Shown one piece after another: positions 1 through 8,486 of a stretch of DNA of 33,738 nucleotides. Made by a program: the position numbers and the translations under genes. The notes under the pieces are model-generated. The model was not told the DNA's origin, did no database searches, and saw only the letters and a program-made list of their open reading frames with translations. Each line of letters starts with the position of its first letter. Position 1 is the stretch's first letter. This DNA is from Rhodospirillales bacterium. Its GTDB lineage: Bacteria; Pseudomonadota; Alphaproteobacteria; Reyranellales; Reyranellaceae. Location: assembly GCA_009377525.1 (NCBI GenBank), contig WHTW01000082.1, forward strand, positions 1 through 33,738, read 5' to 3'.

Positions 1-1
1 G

Positions 2-222
2 CATCTGGCCTCCAGCGGCGTCGCGGTTCCGAGCCAGAACGCGACGGTGACGGCGTTGCGGTTCTTCTTCGCCGTGACGCTTGGGCGGAGCGAGATCACG
101 CAGCGCATGCCTTTCGTTCGCGAGCCCCGCAAGCTGCCCGTGGTTCTGAGCCCTGAGGAGGTTGCGCGCTTCTTGGAAGCTGCCCCGGGCCTCAAGTACC
201 GAGCGGCGCTGAGCGTGGCCTA
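2..222 (+). pseudogene. Tyrosine recombinase (integrase) fragment, copy 1
   Basis: Reading frame 2 gives the middle of a tyrosine recombinase of the kind that accompanies IS91-type transposases: the end of the SAM-like N-terminal domain (TALRFFF), then FVREPRKLPVVLSPEEVARF and APGLKYRAALSVAY, the start of the catalytic domain. It breaks off at about 222, before any catalytic Arg or Tyr, and runs directly into IS91 transposase sequence in another frame. The N-terminus lies outside the window. The copy at 2133 has the same motifs but clearly different sequence, so these are two separate elements. A non-functional relic; family assignment is from recognisable motifs. Confidence 0.75.
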
Positions 223-780
223 TTCTTCGGCGATCACGCGCCGCTCGCCGAGCGCCGCGCTTTCGCGGCGTATCTGGCGCCGCTGCGCACGATCGAGTGG
301 GTCGTCTATGCCAAGAGACCCTTCGCCGGACCGCAGGTGGTGCTCGCCTATCTCAGCCGCTATACCCACCGCGTCGCCATCGCCAACAGCCGGCTGATCG
401 CCTTCGACGACAACGGCGTCACCTTCAAGTGGAAGGACTATCGCGCCACGCGACATCAGCGGCAGAAGGCCATGACGCTGGCGAGCGGCGAGTTCATCCG
501 CCGCTTCCTCATCCACGTCTTGCCCAGCGGCTTCCATCGCATCCGACACTATGGCCTGTTCGCCAATGGCGGGCGCGCCGAGAACCTCGCCCGCGCCCGA
601 GAACTGCTCGGCGTCTGGCCGACGCAGAGCGAGCCCCGCGACACCGACGCCGACGAGCCGCCGATGCACTCGTTCCCATGCCCGTGCTGCGGTGGCCGCA
701 TGATCATCATCGAGACCTTCGAGCGCGGCTCCACGCCCAGGACCCGACCGTCGAGCCCGATCACGATCGACACATCATGA
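223..780 (+). pseudogene. IS91 family transposase, C-terminal fragment
   Basis: Frame 1 opens with FFGDHAPLAERRAF and continues through EWVVYAKRPFAG and LAYLSRYTHRVAIANSRL, which are hallmarks of the Y2 (HUH-type) transposase of IS91/IS801 elements, then ends with a small Cys-rich tail (CPCCGGRM) and a TGA at 778-780. About 185 residues remain, so the N-terminal zinc finger and most of the HUH domain are missing. There is no start codon; the fragment is joined to an integrase fragment at about 222, so a deletion has removed the end of the integrase and the front of the transposase of one two-gene element. Not functional. Confidence 0.8.
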
Positions 781-1071
781 TGCCGCTCCCGACAGCACGA
801 CGCTTAAACGCTGCTCGTCTGTGTCGCGGGTCCTCGACCGGCGACGGCGACGCTCGCGTCAAAGCCGCATCGCCGCACGCTCTTACCTGTCATGCCAGCA
901 TGCGCGCAGCCTCAAGAGCCCTCGCTTTGGCTCTCCATCTCTGTCACCGATTACAGCAGGCCGCCCAAACTCGACCAACCGAGCCGGCCGAGCCACAACT
1001 GCCAGCCCCACTATCGCCATAGCGCGCGGCACCACCGAGCGAACCTGTCCCGCGGTTTCCTCCCCTGAGGC

Positions 1072-1131
1072 TTCTCCGACGCCTGCCGCCCGCGTGTGAC
1101 CCCTCGTCCAGCAGCGGCAGGCGTCCGAGAA
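1072..1131. repeat. Hairpin in the 781-1160 non-coding stretch, probable IS91 end
   Basis: Arms at 1072-1087 and 1116-1131 pair over 16 bp with one mismatch (TTCTCCGACGCCTGCC against GGCAGGCGTCCGAGAA), with a 28 nt loop. It lies 290 nt after the transposase fragment. IS91-type elements end in hairpin-bearing termini, so this is plausibly the terminal region of the broken element (inference). The rest of 781-1160 shows no convincing gene: short open frames there lack a ribosome binding site and family resemblance. Confidence 0.45.
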
Positions 1132-1160
1132 CCCTTAACAACAGCAGACCAGTAGCGAGA

Positions 1161-1928
1161 TCATCCAGGTTCCATTCCTTGCGCCTTGAGCACGGGCAGG
1201 GCTGTGGGGCCAGTCAGGAAGTTGAGCAACTCCTTCGCTACCTGCGGCGCTGTGGAACTTGCGCTTACTACGCCGCTCCACCTGACATAGGACTGAATTT
1301 CGTGTGGGATAGGTCCAACAAGATCCACCCCCGGAGTGGTCATGATTTGCGTAATGACAACCAAGCCAAGCTCAATTTCGCCTTTCGCGACAAGTTCTGA
1401 GACAATGTCAGTCTGCGGCCGTACAACTTTTGACTTGATCGCGTCCGCAATTTCGAGCCGCTCAAAGACACGATGCAGATAGGCGCCGCTCGTTCCATCC
1501 TGCTTCAAATAGCCAATCGATTTTGCATTCAGCAACGCCCGCTTGAAAGCATCGACCGAGCTTATATCGGGTCTAGGCGCGCCTGCACGCACCTCAACGC
1601 CGATTCCGGAGTGCGCGATCGATATCCGAGTATCGGCAATGACCCTGTTGGTCTGCACCAGCCGATCCATCTGCACCGGCGGGCCTATGAAAATGTCAAA
1701 CGGTTCAGCTTCGATTATCCGATCGGCGAGGGTCGCAGCAATGCCTGTCACTACGGTGAGTTTGTAGCCTGAGCTGACCTCGAACTGCGGCCCGATCTCC
1801 TTCAGGACCGTCCACATCGACCTGGGTGCTAAGATTTTCAACTCCGCGGCAGTCGCATGACTACGCTGACTGAGAACAGCAAAACTCGCAAAAAGGATTG
1901 TGCTGGAAATGCGAAGCCAGAATGTCAC
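1161..1928 (-). CDS. Periplasmic substrate-binding protein (ModA-like fold)
   Basis: A 255-residue protein with a Sec signal peptide (hydrophobic ISSTILFASFAVL, probable cleavage after HATA near residue 28). The mature part begins ELKILAPRSMWTVLKEIGPQFE and carries FDIFIGPP and GTSGAYLHRVFERLEIADAI, as in extracellular solute-binding proteins of the molybdate-binding type (SBP_bac_11). No permease or ATPase lies beside it, so it is an orphan; relatives often occur alone and their ligand is unknown. The start is a GTG at 1928 with GAGG about nine bases upstream. Its AT content is visibly higher than that of the surroundings, and it sits between two decayed IS91 elements, which suggests acquisition. 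Ligand not predictable. Confidence 0.75.
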   Translation of the reverse strand: MTFWLRISSTILFASFAVLSQRSHATAAELKILAPRSMWTVLKEIGPQFEVSSGYKLTVVTGIAATLADRIIEAEPFDIFIGPPVQMDRLVQTNRVIADTRISIAHSGIGVEVRAGAPRPDISSVDAFKRALLNAKSIGYLKQDGTSGAYLHRVFERLEIADAIKSKVVRPQTDIVSELVAKGEIELGLVVITQIMTTPGVDLVGPIPHEIQSYVRWSGVVSASSTAPQVAKELLNFLTGPTALPVLKAQGMEPG

Positions 1929-2132
1929 TGTTCTGATCCTCGATGCTGCGGGCTCGTAGCAGCTGAGAGTACAATGCGCTCTACGCTGCGCAAAGCGGCT
2001 GTTCGTCTGCTTTGGGTCATTGGACTAAACCGCTCGCGCGGTAGGGTGGCGCAGCCAGCGCAATGACGAGGATGGGGGCGTTCTGTCTGAGGATGGGGGT
2101 GTTGAACCTCCCCTCAGCACAGGAGCATCCCC

Positions 2133-2680
2133 ATGACCGAGATGTCCGTCAGTCCGTTACGGCGGCGCATGATCGAAGACATGACGATTCGCAAGATGGC
2201 GCCGCAGACGCAAGAAGGCTATATCCGCGCCGTCAGGAACTTCAGCGCCTTCCTTGGCGCTTCGCCGGACACGGCGAGCTTCGAGGACGTGCGCCGTTAT
2301 CAGCTGCATCTGGTTTCGAGCGGCGCGGGCGTGCCGACCATCAATCACAGTCTGACGGCGCTGCGGTTCCTGTTCATGGTGACGCGGCGCAAGCCCGACG
2401 TCGTGATCCACTTGCCGTTCGTGCGAGAGCCCCGGCGGCTGCCGGTCGTGCTGAGCCCCGAGGAGGTCGCGCGCCTGCTGGCGGCGCGCCCGGGCTCAAG
2501 CCACAGGGGTGGCTGTTTCCCGGGCAGAACCCGGTCAACCCGCTCACGACACGCCAGCTCAACCGCGCCTGCCACGCCGCGGCGCAAGCGGCCGAGATCG
2601 ACAAGCCCGTGTCCCTGCACACGCTGCGGCACAGCTTCGCCACCCACCTGCTCGAGCAGAAGATCGACATCCGGTTGTTC
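2133..2680 (+). pseudogene. Tyrosine recombinase (integrase), copy 2, internally deleted
   Basis: An ATG at 2133 follows an AGGAG box (acaggagcatcccc) and starts a normal integrase N-terminus with a SAM-like core-binding domain (KMAPQTQEGYIRAVRNF). At about 2490 the frame changes: PEEVARLL runs into PGLKPQGWLFPGQNPVNP in another frame, so roughly the central third of the catalytic domain is missing. Box II (HTLRHSFATHLLEQ) is present, but the protein stops matching after KIDIRLF at about 2680 and the catalytic Tyr is lost where autotransporter sequence begins. It therefore carries an internal deletion, a frameshift and a 3' truncation. The join sits on a GGGCTCAAG motif of which both sides of an intact gene would carry a version, suggesting deletion at microhomology. 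Confidence 0.78.
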
Positions 2681-2684
2681 AAGG

Positions 2685-3478
2685 TCACGCCGCTGGCCAG
2701 GCTGCCATTCACCGCCAGGATGCCGCCAGTGACCGTCGTGGCGCCGGTGAAAGTGTTGTTGCCGGTAAGGGTGAGCTGGCCCAGGCCCTGCTTGGTGAGC
2801 CCGCCTGTGCCGCTGAGCGCCGTCGCCAAGGTGACGTTGTCGCCGTTGGTGTCGACGGTGCCTCCAGCCGCACCGAGCGGCGCCAGCCGGGAGGAGATAT
2901 CGGTCGTGGTGCCGCTCGACCATTGCACGCCGCCGCCATTCAGCGTGACCGTCCCGGTACCGAAGTTGTTCAGCGCCGCGAAGTTGATCAGGCCGGCATT
3001 GATCGTCGTGCCGCCCGAGTAGGTGCTGGCGCCGCTCAGCGTCAGCGTGCCGCTGCCTGCTTGACCAGGCCGCCGGTGCCGGCAAACGCGCCGCCGAAGC
3101 TCGTCGAGTTCGCCGTGCCCAGGGTCAGCGTGTTGAGACCGAGCTCGACCGTCGAGCCGGCAACGCCGGACAGGTCCCTGATCGTCTGGTTGCCGCTGCT
3201 GAAGGGCAATATCGAAAACGGCGCCCGCGCCGCTGAGATTCACCCTACGCGAGGTCGCGATGCTGCCGAAGCTCGTCAGGCTGAGTGTCGCGCCGCCCTG
3301 GATCGTCGTCGCGCCGGTGTAGGTATTGACGCCGCTCAGATCGAGCGCATTCCCGCGACCGTCAGCCCGCCGCCGGAGCCGCCGGCGATGCCGCCATCCT
3401 GGATGACGCCGCCGACGTTCCCGCCGTTGGTGACCGTGAGCGTCTTCGACCCCAGGCTGGTGACGCCGACCGCGCCCA
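2685..3478 (-). pseudogene. Autotransporter passenger-domain relic
   Basis: On the minus strand, stretches in different frames read as passenger-associated beta-helix repeats: DLSGVNTYTGATTIQGG, SGTLTLSGASTYSGGTTIN, LTLTGNNTFTGATTVTGG and AVNGSLASGVT. At least three frameshifts separate these blocks: near 3350, near 3215-3240 (SSGNQTIRDLSGVAGSTVEL lies in another frame), and near 3060, where one G seems lost. No signal peptide, start codon or beta-barrel is present. It ends at about 2685 where the integrase begins and at about 3478 against an unrelated gene tail. The orientation matches the intact autotransporter at 4324-8094, so it may be a decayed neighbour or paralogue. Confidence 0.8.
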
Positions 3479-3580
3479 AAAGAGGCTATCGCGGTCGCCG
3501 TCGATCGGGGCTGGATGCTCCATCGTGGCGATAGCGTTTGGCTAACCAATGCCGGACGGGATCTGGTCAGGAACCAGTAA
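3479..3580 (+). pseudogene. C-terminal tail of an unknown protein
   Basis: Frame 2 gives KEAIAVAVDRGWMLHRGDSV followed by WLTNAGRDLVRNQ and a TAA at 3578-3580. The alternation of a helix, a 'GW' turn and 'LTNAG' resembles the wing and last helix of small winged-helix or hypothetical proteins, but only about 34 residues remain and no family can be named with confidence. It starts abruptly where the autotransporter relic ends, so it looks like the rest of a gene cut by a rearrangement. Confidence 0.3.
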
Positions 3581-3598
3581 CCACCGACAATCGCACAC

Positions 3599-3946
3599 TA
3601 CCTGCAGGCGCGCGATCAGGAGATCGACCGCCTGTCGGCGATCATCAAGGAGCTACAGCGCCATCGCTTCGGCCGGCGCTCCGAGCAGCTCGATCCCGAC
3701 CAGCTGGCGCTCGACGAGGTCGAGCAGACGCTGTCGGCGACGGAGGCGGCGGACGAGAAGAACCCGTCCGCGACGCCGGACAAGCCACCGCGCCGGCGCC
3801 GGATCAACCACGGCGCGCTGCCGCCGCACCTGCCACGCGAGGAGGACGTGCTCGACCGCTCGACCTATGCCCTCGGGGGCGTCATTTGCTTGCCCCCTCC
3901 AAACCGCTACACTTGGCTTTGTGTAGCACTTCGGTCAACGCTTTAA
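3599..3946 (+). pseudogene. IS66 family transposase TnpC, N-terminal fragment
   Basis: Frame 2 without a start codon reads YLQARDQEIDRLSAIIKELQ then RHRFGRRSEQLDPDQLALDE and a basic, Pro-rich linker (PPRRRRINHGALPPHLPRE). This is the leucine-zipper and linker part that begins IS66 TnpC transposases. The match stops at about 3855; the Cys-rich zinc-binding part and the catalytic DDE domain are absent. The frame then runs through unrelated sequence to a stop at about 3946. No tnpA or tnpB is nearby. From 3947 to 4032 nothing recognisable is present. Confidence 0.8.
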
Positions 3947-4032
3947 GCCTTATACTGGGGGATACCATAAGCGAGTCGCGCATGGGGCCGACCGCGTACT
4001 GCCCGGCCAATCTGTTGTACTTGTCCAGAGCA

Positions 4033-4224
4033 TCAGCGCATCGTCAGCTTCTTGTCGATCACGACTAACTTGTCGTAGATGTCAGCAAGCGCAGTCGCCA
4101 TCTCGGTCAATGCTCGTGCGACATGCAAATGATGGCGGTTCAACGCATCGGTTGGATCCGTTAACCCGATGTCTGCCTTAGCGGCCTGCAATTCCTGTTT
4201 TGCGAGTTCGGTGTGCCGTGCCAT
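4033..4224 (-). CDS. Small hypothetical protein
   Basis: A 63-residue protein starting MARHTELAKQELQAAKADIG and ending in a helical segment with DIYDKLVVIDKKLTMR. The ATG at 4224 has an AGGAG box seven to eight bases upstream (aggagagagca), which favours it over an in-frame start 11 codons earlier. The composition is soluble, mostly helical and mildly amphipathic; there is no signal peptide or membrane segment. It lies 99 nt downstream of the autotransporter on the same strand with no terminator visible between them, so the two may be co-transcribed. No family recognised. Confidence 0.55.
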   Translation of the reverse strand: MARHTELAKQELQAAKADIGLTDPTDALNRHHLHVARALTEMATALADIYDKLVVIDKKLTMR

Positions 4225-4323
4225 TGCTCTCTCCTGCCGATTCCGACGAAGCCGCACCTTTGTTTCGATTTGATTGCGCCCCGGATTCCGAGATGATCTT
4301 GCCCTTGGAGCCGAGGCCCCGCC

Positions 4324-7300
4324 TCACCAGGTCATCCGAAATCCCACTCTCAGCGCGTGGTTGTCGGTGCCGCCGCCGACCTCGCCGTCGTAGTTGAGAT
4401 AGAGCGACGTCCTCTCGCTGATGGCGGCGGCAGCTGACACGCCGAGCACGGCGCTGTCGCGCTGCGGCGTCGCGCCGAAGACGGTGAACTGGGCGCCCGG
4501 CGCGGCGGCGAAGCCGGCCGTCAACGGCCGCGCGGTGTCGGCGTATTCGTGCAACCAGCCCAGCCGCACGCCGAGATCGAGGAGGGTGCCGCCGCCCAGA
4601 TCGAAGGCGGCGGCGAAGTCGACGCCCAAGGTGCTGCGCACCGAGGTCGTGGTCTGCGACGCCACGGTGAGGTTGTAGAGGCTGGCGCCGTTCTCGGTGA
4701 AGGCCGCCTGGTTGGCCGATCCGATCTGCAGGCGGGCGAAGGGGCTGATCGACGTCTTCGCCGGGAAGTCCAGGCCGATCCTGTAGCCGGTCTCGATCTG
4801 GCCGAGGAACTGGTTGGCGCTGGTGCTGCCGTTGGCGATGCCGGTGGGCAGGCCGGGCGTGTTGATGACGCGCTGCAGGCGGTTGCTCGCATTGGCGTAG
4901 CCGGCGAGCGCATCGGCGTAGAAGGCGCCCTGGGTGAAGGAGCCGTAGAGGGCGACGCTGAAGGCGTCGGAGTAGCCGTTGCCGGAGAAGCCGTTGACCC
5001 ACTGCGTGCCGGAGACCCAGCCGCCCGCGATGCCGACCAGGAAGCGCGGGTCGAGGCGATAATCGATGCCGAAGGCGGTGCCGCCGAACGTGTAGGTCAG
5101 TCCCGCGGCATTGCTGTCGCCCAGCACGCTGCCGGTGCTGCCGATGGCGCTGAGCCAGGCGCCGAACCGCCGCGGCGCCTCGCTGTCGCAAGCGACATCG
5201 CAGGCCTCGGCGAGCGCCACGCTCTTGGCGCCACCCAAGCCGGCGCCGCGATCGACCGCCATCTGCCGGCCGACGGCATTCATGAAGAGCTGGCTGCCGC
5301 GGGTGTTGAGCGTGCCGAAGTCTGCATAGGGCTGGCCGCTCAGCGCCTGCAGCGCCGGCGCGCCCTGGCTGCTGGTGAGGTTCGCAATCGTCGTGACCAG
5401 GCCGCCGACATTGCCGCTGGCGGCGATCGCGTCGAGCGCGCCGCCGACCGCCTGCTGGTTGACTGTCTGGCCGGCCGAGCGGAAGGCGTTGGCGCCGAGC
5501 AGCAGGGAGAGATAGACGTTGTTGGCGTCGTAAGAGAGGGTCGGCGTCAGGAAGGCGAAGTCCTCGGTCACATTGTCGAACGTGCCGGTGACGCCGCCCG
5601 ACGTCGAAACGATGGTGTAGGTCGTGTTGGGCGTGTAAGTGCCGGGCAGGACGAGCATTTCTACGGTGCCACCGTTCAACGTCGCACCGCCGCCGGCAAC
5701 GGTGAGGCGGTCGCTGGTGCCGTTGGGATTGACCTCGATCTCCAGGATGCCGCTATTGACGGTGACGTTGCCATTCACCGTGAGGTTTCCGATCGAGTTG
5801 CCCGGCGCCACCGTGCCGCCGGCGAGCACGTTGAGGGCGCCGACCGTGCCATTGCCCCCCAGCATGCCGCCTCTGTTCACCGTGGTGGCGGAATTGGCGA
5901 TCGAGCCGTTCACGATCAGCGAGCCGCCGCCGTTCACGGTGGTCGGGCCGGTGTAGGTGCTGGTGGCAGTGAGGATGGTCGTGCCGAAAAAAACGTTGAC
6001 CGCGCCGTTGCCGGTGATCTGCGGCGCGAACACGTAGCCGCTCGCCGAGTGATTGAAGTTGAGCGTGCCGGTGCCGGCGCCGAACGTAACAACTGCCGTG
6101 TTGAGCGTGCCCGGCGCAACTGCCGCCTCAGCCGCCGCTGCGCCGATGTTCAACGTGCCGACCGAATCAGACAGAGGGGCCACGAAAGTCCCGCCGGCGG
6201 CGCTCACCGTCCCACCGTCCGCGATGGTGAGCGTACCCCGCGAGTTCGCAAGCTCGGCGACGCTGAGCTCGCCGGAATTGACCCAGGTGGAGCCGGCGCC
6301 GGTCACCGTCGCCGTGCCCGTGCCCACGGCGCCGCCAACGAAGCCGTTGGTGCTGCTCACCGTGCCGCCGTCCGCAATGTTGAGGGTGCCGCTGCCGAAG
6401 CGGCCGATGAAGAGGTTAGAGGAACTAGTCCACGTGGAGTCGGCGCCGGTCACCGTCACCCTGGCCGTGGCATTCGTTCCGTTGCCGACAATGGCGACGA
6501 GCGTGTTGCTGACGGTCCCGCCGCTCTCGATGGTCAACGTGCCGGGGCCGTTGCGGCCGACGAACAGGTTTCCAGAATTGGTCCAGGTGGAGCCGCCGCC
6601 GATCACCTTTACCGCGCCCTCGGAGTCAATGGCAAAGCCGACGGAGCCAGTCGTGTTGCTCACCGTCCCGCCGTTCTGGATGGTGAGCGTGCCCTGGGTG
6701 TTCGCAAGGTCGCCGACGCGAAGCTCGGCGGAATTGGCGATGGAGCCCGTCACGATCAGCGTTCCACCATCGACCGTGGTCGTGCCGCCATAGGTATTGA
6801 TGCCCGACAACGTCAACGTCCCGCCGCCGACCTTGGTCAGCGCGCCGGCGCCGCTGATGACGCCGGAAAACGTGGTCGAGGTCCCATCGTTGCCGGTGGT
6901 CAGCGTGGCTGATCCGAGCGCTACGCTGCCGGCCCCAGCCAGCGATCCGATCGACTGAACGAAGCTGTTGAGATCGAACGTGGCGCCGGCAGCGACCGTG
7001 ACCGCGGTGCCGGTCGAGAGGGCACCCGCGATCCCGGCCCGCAGGGTGCCGCCATCAATGAAGGTCGCGCCGGTGTAGGTATTGGTGCTTATAAGGACGG
7101 TCGTCCCGGGTCCCCTCTGCACAAACGAACCAGTTCCCGAGATGATGCCGCCGAAGGCGAAGAGGCCGGAGCGGTTGATCGCGAAGGTGCCGTTGTCGAC
7201 CACGTTACCCAGGATCGAGCCGCTGACGCCGCCGTTGCCGAGCTGCAGCGTGCCGCCGTTGATGATGGTGCCGTCGGCATAAGTGTTGGCGCCGGAGAGT

Positions 7301-8094
7301 ATCAGGGTGCCGGTGCCCACCTTGATCAGTGAGGCGCCGGGGCCGATGCCCTGGATCGTGCCGCTCACCTCGGTCGACCGATTGTTGCCGCCGACCGTGA
7401 GCGACCTTAAGCCGAGATTATAGGTGCCCGCTCCCTCGATCGATCCGGCGGTCATTCCGAAGGAGGTAAGGGTCGAGATATCGACTATGCCGCCGGCATT
7501 GGTGATGAAACGCGCCTCACCGCCGCTGCTGGTGCCGCTGAAGTTTGTCGAGCCGCCGCCGTTGGTGGTGATGGTGGCGTTGCCGGCCGTGCTTTCGCCG
7601 CTGAAGTTTGTCGCGCCGCCGCCGTTGTTGGTGATGGTGGCGTTGCCGGCCGTGGCTTCGCCGCTGAAGTTTGTCGAGCCGCCGTTGTTGGTGATGGTGG
7701 CGTTGCCGGCCGTGCTCCCGAAGCTGAACAACAGCAAGCTACCGACCTCGAAGCTCGGCGCGTTGGCCGAATTGTTGACGATGCCACCGCCGAAGATGTT
7801 GAGAGCGCTGTCGCTAGTGAACGAATAGGCCGGCGCTCCGGCGTTGAACTGGAGGGTCCCGATCGAGGTACCGCCGTGGATCACGATGCTCGTCGGGTTG
7901 GCACCGGCGAAGATGGCGGTGTTGGACGGCACCATCTGCGGCGACCAGTTCGTGTCGGTCGTCCATTCCGCGCCGGGGCCGGCCCAGGTCGCATTCTGCG
8001 CCTGCGCCGATACGCCGCCGAGGCAGGTGCCCGCCAGCAGGGCCGCCACCGCGCGCAGGTGCCACTGTCGCCCATACCGAGCTGGCCCCGGCAT
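4324..8094 (-). CDS. Type Va autotransporter with repeat-rich beta-helix passenger
   Basis: A surface or secreted adhesin-like protein of about 1256 residues. The chosen ATG at 8094 gives a clean signal peptide (RAVAALLAGTCLGGVSAQA, cleavage near residue 33); the frame is open to 8373 upstream and the ribosome binding site is weak, so the start is uncertain. The passenger holds 21-residue repeats near residues 122-191, passenger-associated repeats of the type GTLILSGANTYADGT, and from about residue 455 to 638 repeats of the type GGTVS...GSTW...GTLTI known from T5SS/PEP-CTERM-associated repeats. The beta-barrel (autotransporter domain, about residues 974-1256) starts RRFGAWLSAIGSTGS and ends RVGFRMTW with the terminal aromatic expected for BAM-dependent insertion. 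Two Cys (ACDVACD) lie just before the barrel. No passenger protease or lipase motif seen. A LuxR-type regulator is divergent to it. Confidence 0.88.
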   Translation of the reverse strand: MPGPARYGRQWHLRAVAALLAGTCLGGVSAQAQNATWAGPGAEWTTDTNWSPQMVPSNTAIFAGANPTSIVIHGGTSIGTLQFNAGAPAYSFTSDSALNIFGGGIVNNSANAPSFEVGSLLLFSFGSTAGNATITNNGGSTNFSGEATAGNATITNNGGGATNFSGESTAGNATITTNGGGSTNFSGTSSGGEARFITNAGGIVDISTLTSFGMTAGSIEGAGTYNLGLRSLTVGGNNRSTEVSGTIQGIGPGASLIKVGTGTLILSGANTYADGTIINGGTLQLGNGGVSGSILGNVVDNGTFAINRSGLFAFGGIISGTGSFVQRGPGTTVLISTNTYTGATFIDGGTLRAGIAGALSTGTAVTVAAGATFDLNSFVQSIGSLAGAGSVALGSATLTTGNDGTSTTFSGVISGAGALTKVGGGTLTLSGINTYGGTTTVDGGTLIVTGSIANSAELRVGDLANTQGTLTIQNGGTVSNTTGSVGFAIDSEGAVKVIGGGSTWTNSGNLFVGRNGPGTLTIESGGTVSNTLVAIVGNGTNATARVTVTGADSTWTSSSNLFIGRFGSGTLNIADGGTVSSTNGFVGGAVGTGTATVTGAGSTWVNSGELSVAELANSRGTLTIADGGTVSAAGGTFVAPLSDSVGTLNIGAAAAEAAVAPGTLNTAVVTFGAGTGTLNFNHSASGYVFAPQITGNGAVNVFFGTTILTATSTYTGPTTVNGGGSLIVNGSIANSATTVNRGGMLGGNGTVGALNVLAGGTVAPGNSIGNLTVNGNVTVNSGILEIEVNPNGTSDRLTVAGGGATLNGGTVEMLVLPGTYTPNTTYTIVSTSGGVTGTFDNVTEDFAFLTPTLSYDANNVYLSLLLGANAFRSAGQTVNQQAVGGALDAIAASGNVGGLVTTIANLTSSQGAPALQALSGQPYADFGTLNTRGSQLFMNAVGRQMAVDRGAGLGGAKSVALAEACDVACDSEAPRRFGAWLSAIGSTGSVLGDSNAAGLTYTFGGTAFGIDYRLDPRFLVGIAGGWVSGTQWVNGFSGNGYSDAFSVALYGSFTQGAFYADALAGYANASNRLQRVINTPGLPTGIANGSTSANQFLGQIETGYRIGLDFPAKTSISPFARLQIGSANQAAFTENGASLYNLTVASQTTTSVRSTLGVDFAAAFDLGGGTLLDLGVRLGWLHEYADTARPLTAGFAAAPGAQFTVFGATPQRDSAVLGVSAAAAISERTSLYLNYDGEVGGGTDNHALRVGFRMTW
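7521..7730 (-). repeat. In-frame 63 bp tandem repeats in the autotransporter passenger
   Basis: The 10-mer AAGTTTGTCG (plus strand) recurs at 7541, 7604 and 7667, exactly 63 nt apart; the following unit is 60 nt. Each unit encodes a variation of TAGNATITNNGG-STNFSGE. The units are nearly identical at DNA level, which implies recent duplication and makes copy-number change by slippage or recombination likely. The repeat lies directly after the first beta-helix rungs near the N-terminus of the passenger. Confidence 0.85.
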
Positions 8095-8486
8095 CCGCAG
8101 CAGTGCGGAAAGTTCCACGGGAGCACGTTCAGCAGGAATGAGCTCATTTCGAATGATGGGAAGATGACGAGAACTCAGTGGTCTCGGACACCATCCTCGT
8201 ACCGTGGCAACTTGACGTTCGGCGCTGACCCGCACGGCGCAAGCGGATTCGGACAAGACAACCGGAGTGCGTTGACCCGAACGACAGTAGTAACTCGTGC
8301 CCATGAAAGCCCCGTACCCGCAGTTCCAAGCCCTTCGTCTCCAACAGGCACGCGACGCTGCACCCGGTAACAAAGCTTATGATCTCACAGGGTGAGTACT
8401 GGCGCATCGGACGTTCGTCCTATATCGTCACGCTCCGGTTGCAGGCGTTGAAGAGGTTCTACGACAACCCAGGCGGCGGGACGCTG
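8095..8486. other. Divergent intergenic region between autotransporter and regulator
   Basis: About 390 nt separate the two divergent genes. Both frames run open into it (minus strand to 8373, plus strand from 8379), but neither extension looks like protein of the family. Isolated -35-like hexamers (TTGACG at about 8211, TTGACC at about 8274) occur without a convincing -10 element. The regulator's operator, if any, should lie here; no obvious dyad was found by eye. Confidence 0.35.

Noticed and set aside
2345..3085. Chimeric minus-strand frames spanning the integrase and the autotransporter relic
   Set aside because: The frames cross the join between two unrelated relics on opposite strands; they are composite accidents, not genes.
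4549..6912. A 787-codon open frame on the plus strand antisense to the autotransporter
   Set aside because: It is a mirror of the GC-rich, repeat-coded autotransporter; composition is Gly/Ala/Arg-rich with no domain, and the opposite frame has a complete signal peptide, repeats and barrel.
8060..8080. Lipobox in the autotransporter signal peptide (AGTC)
   Set aside because: The residues before Cys are Gly-Thr rather than Ala-Gly or similar, and the AQA cleavage site downstream is a normal signal peptidase I site.
8095..8373. N-terminal extension of the autotransporter up to 8373
   Set aside because: The extra residues precede a good signal peptide and are Arg/Cys-rich without family likeness; some long-signal autotransporters exist, so a modest extension cannot be fully excluded.
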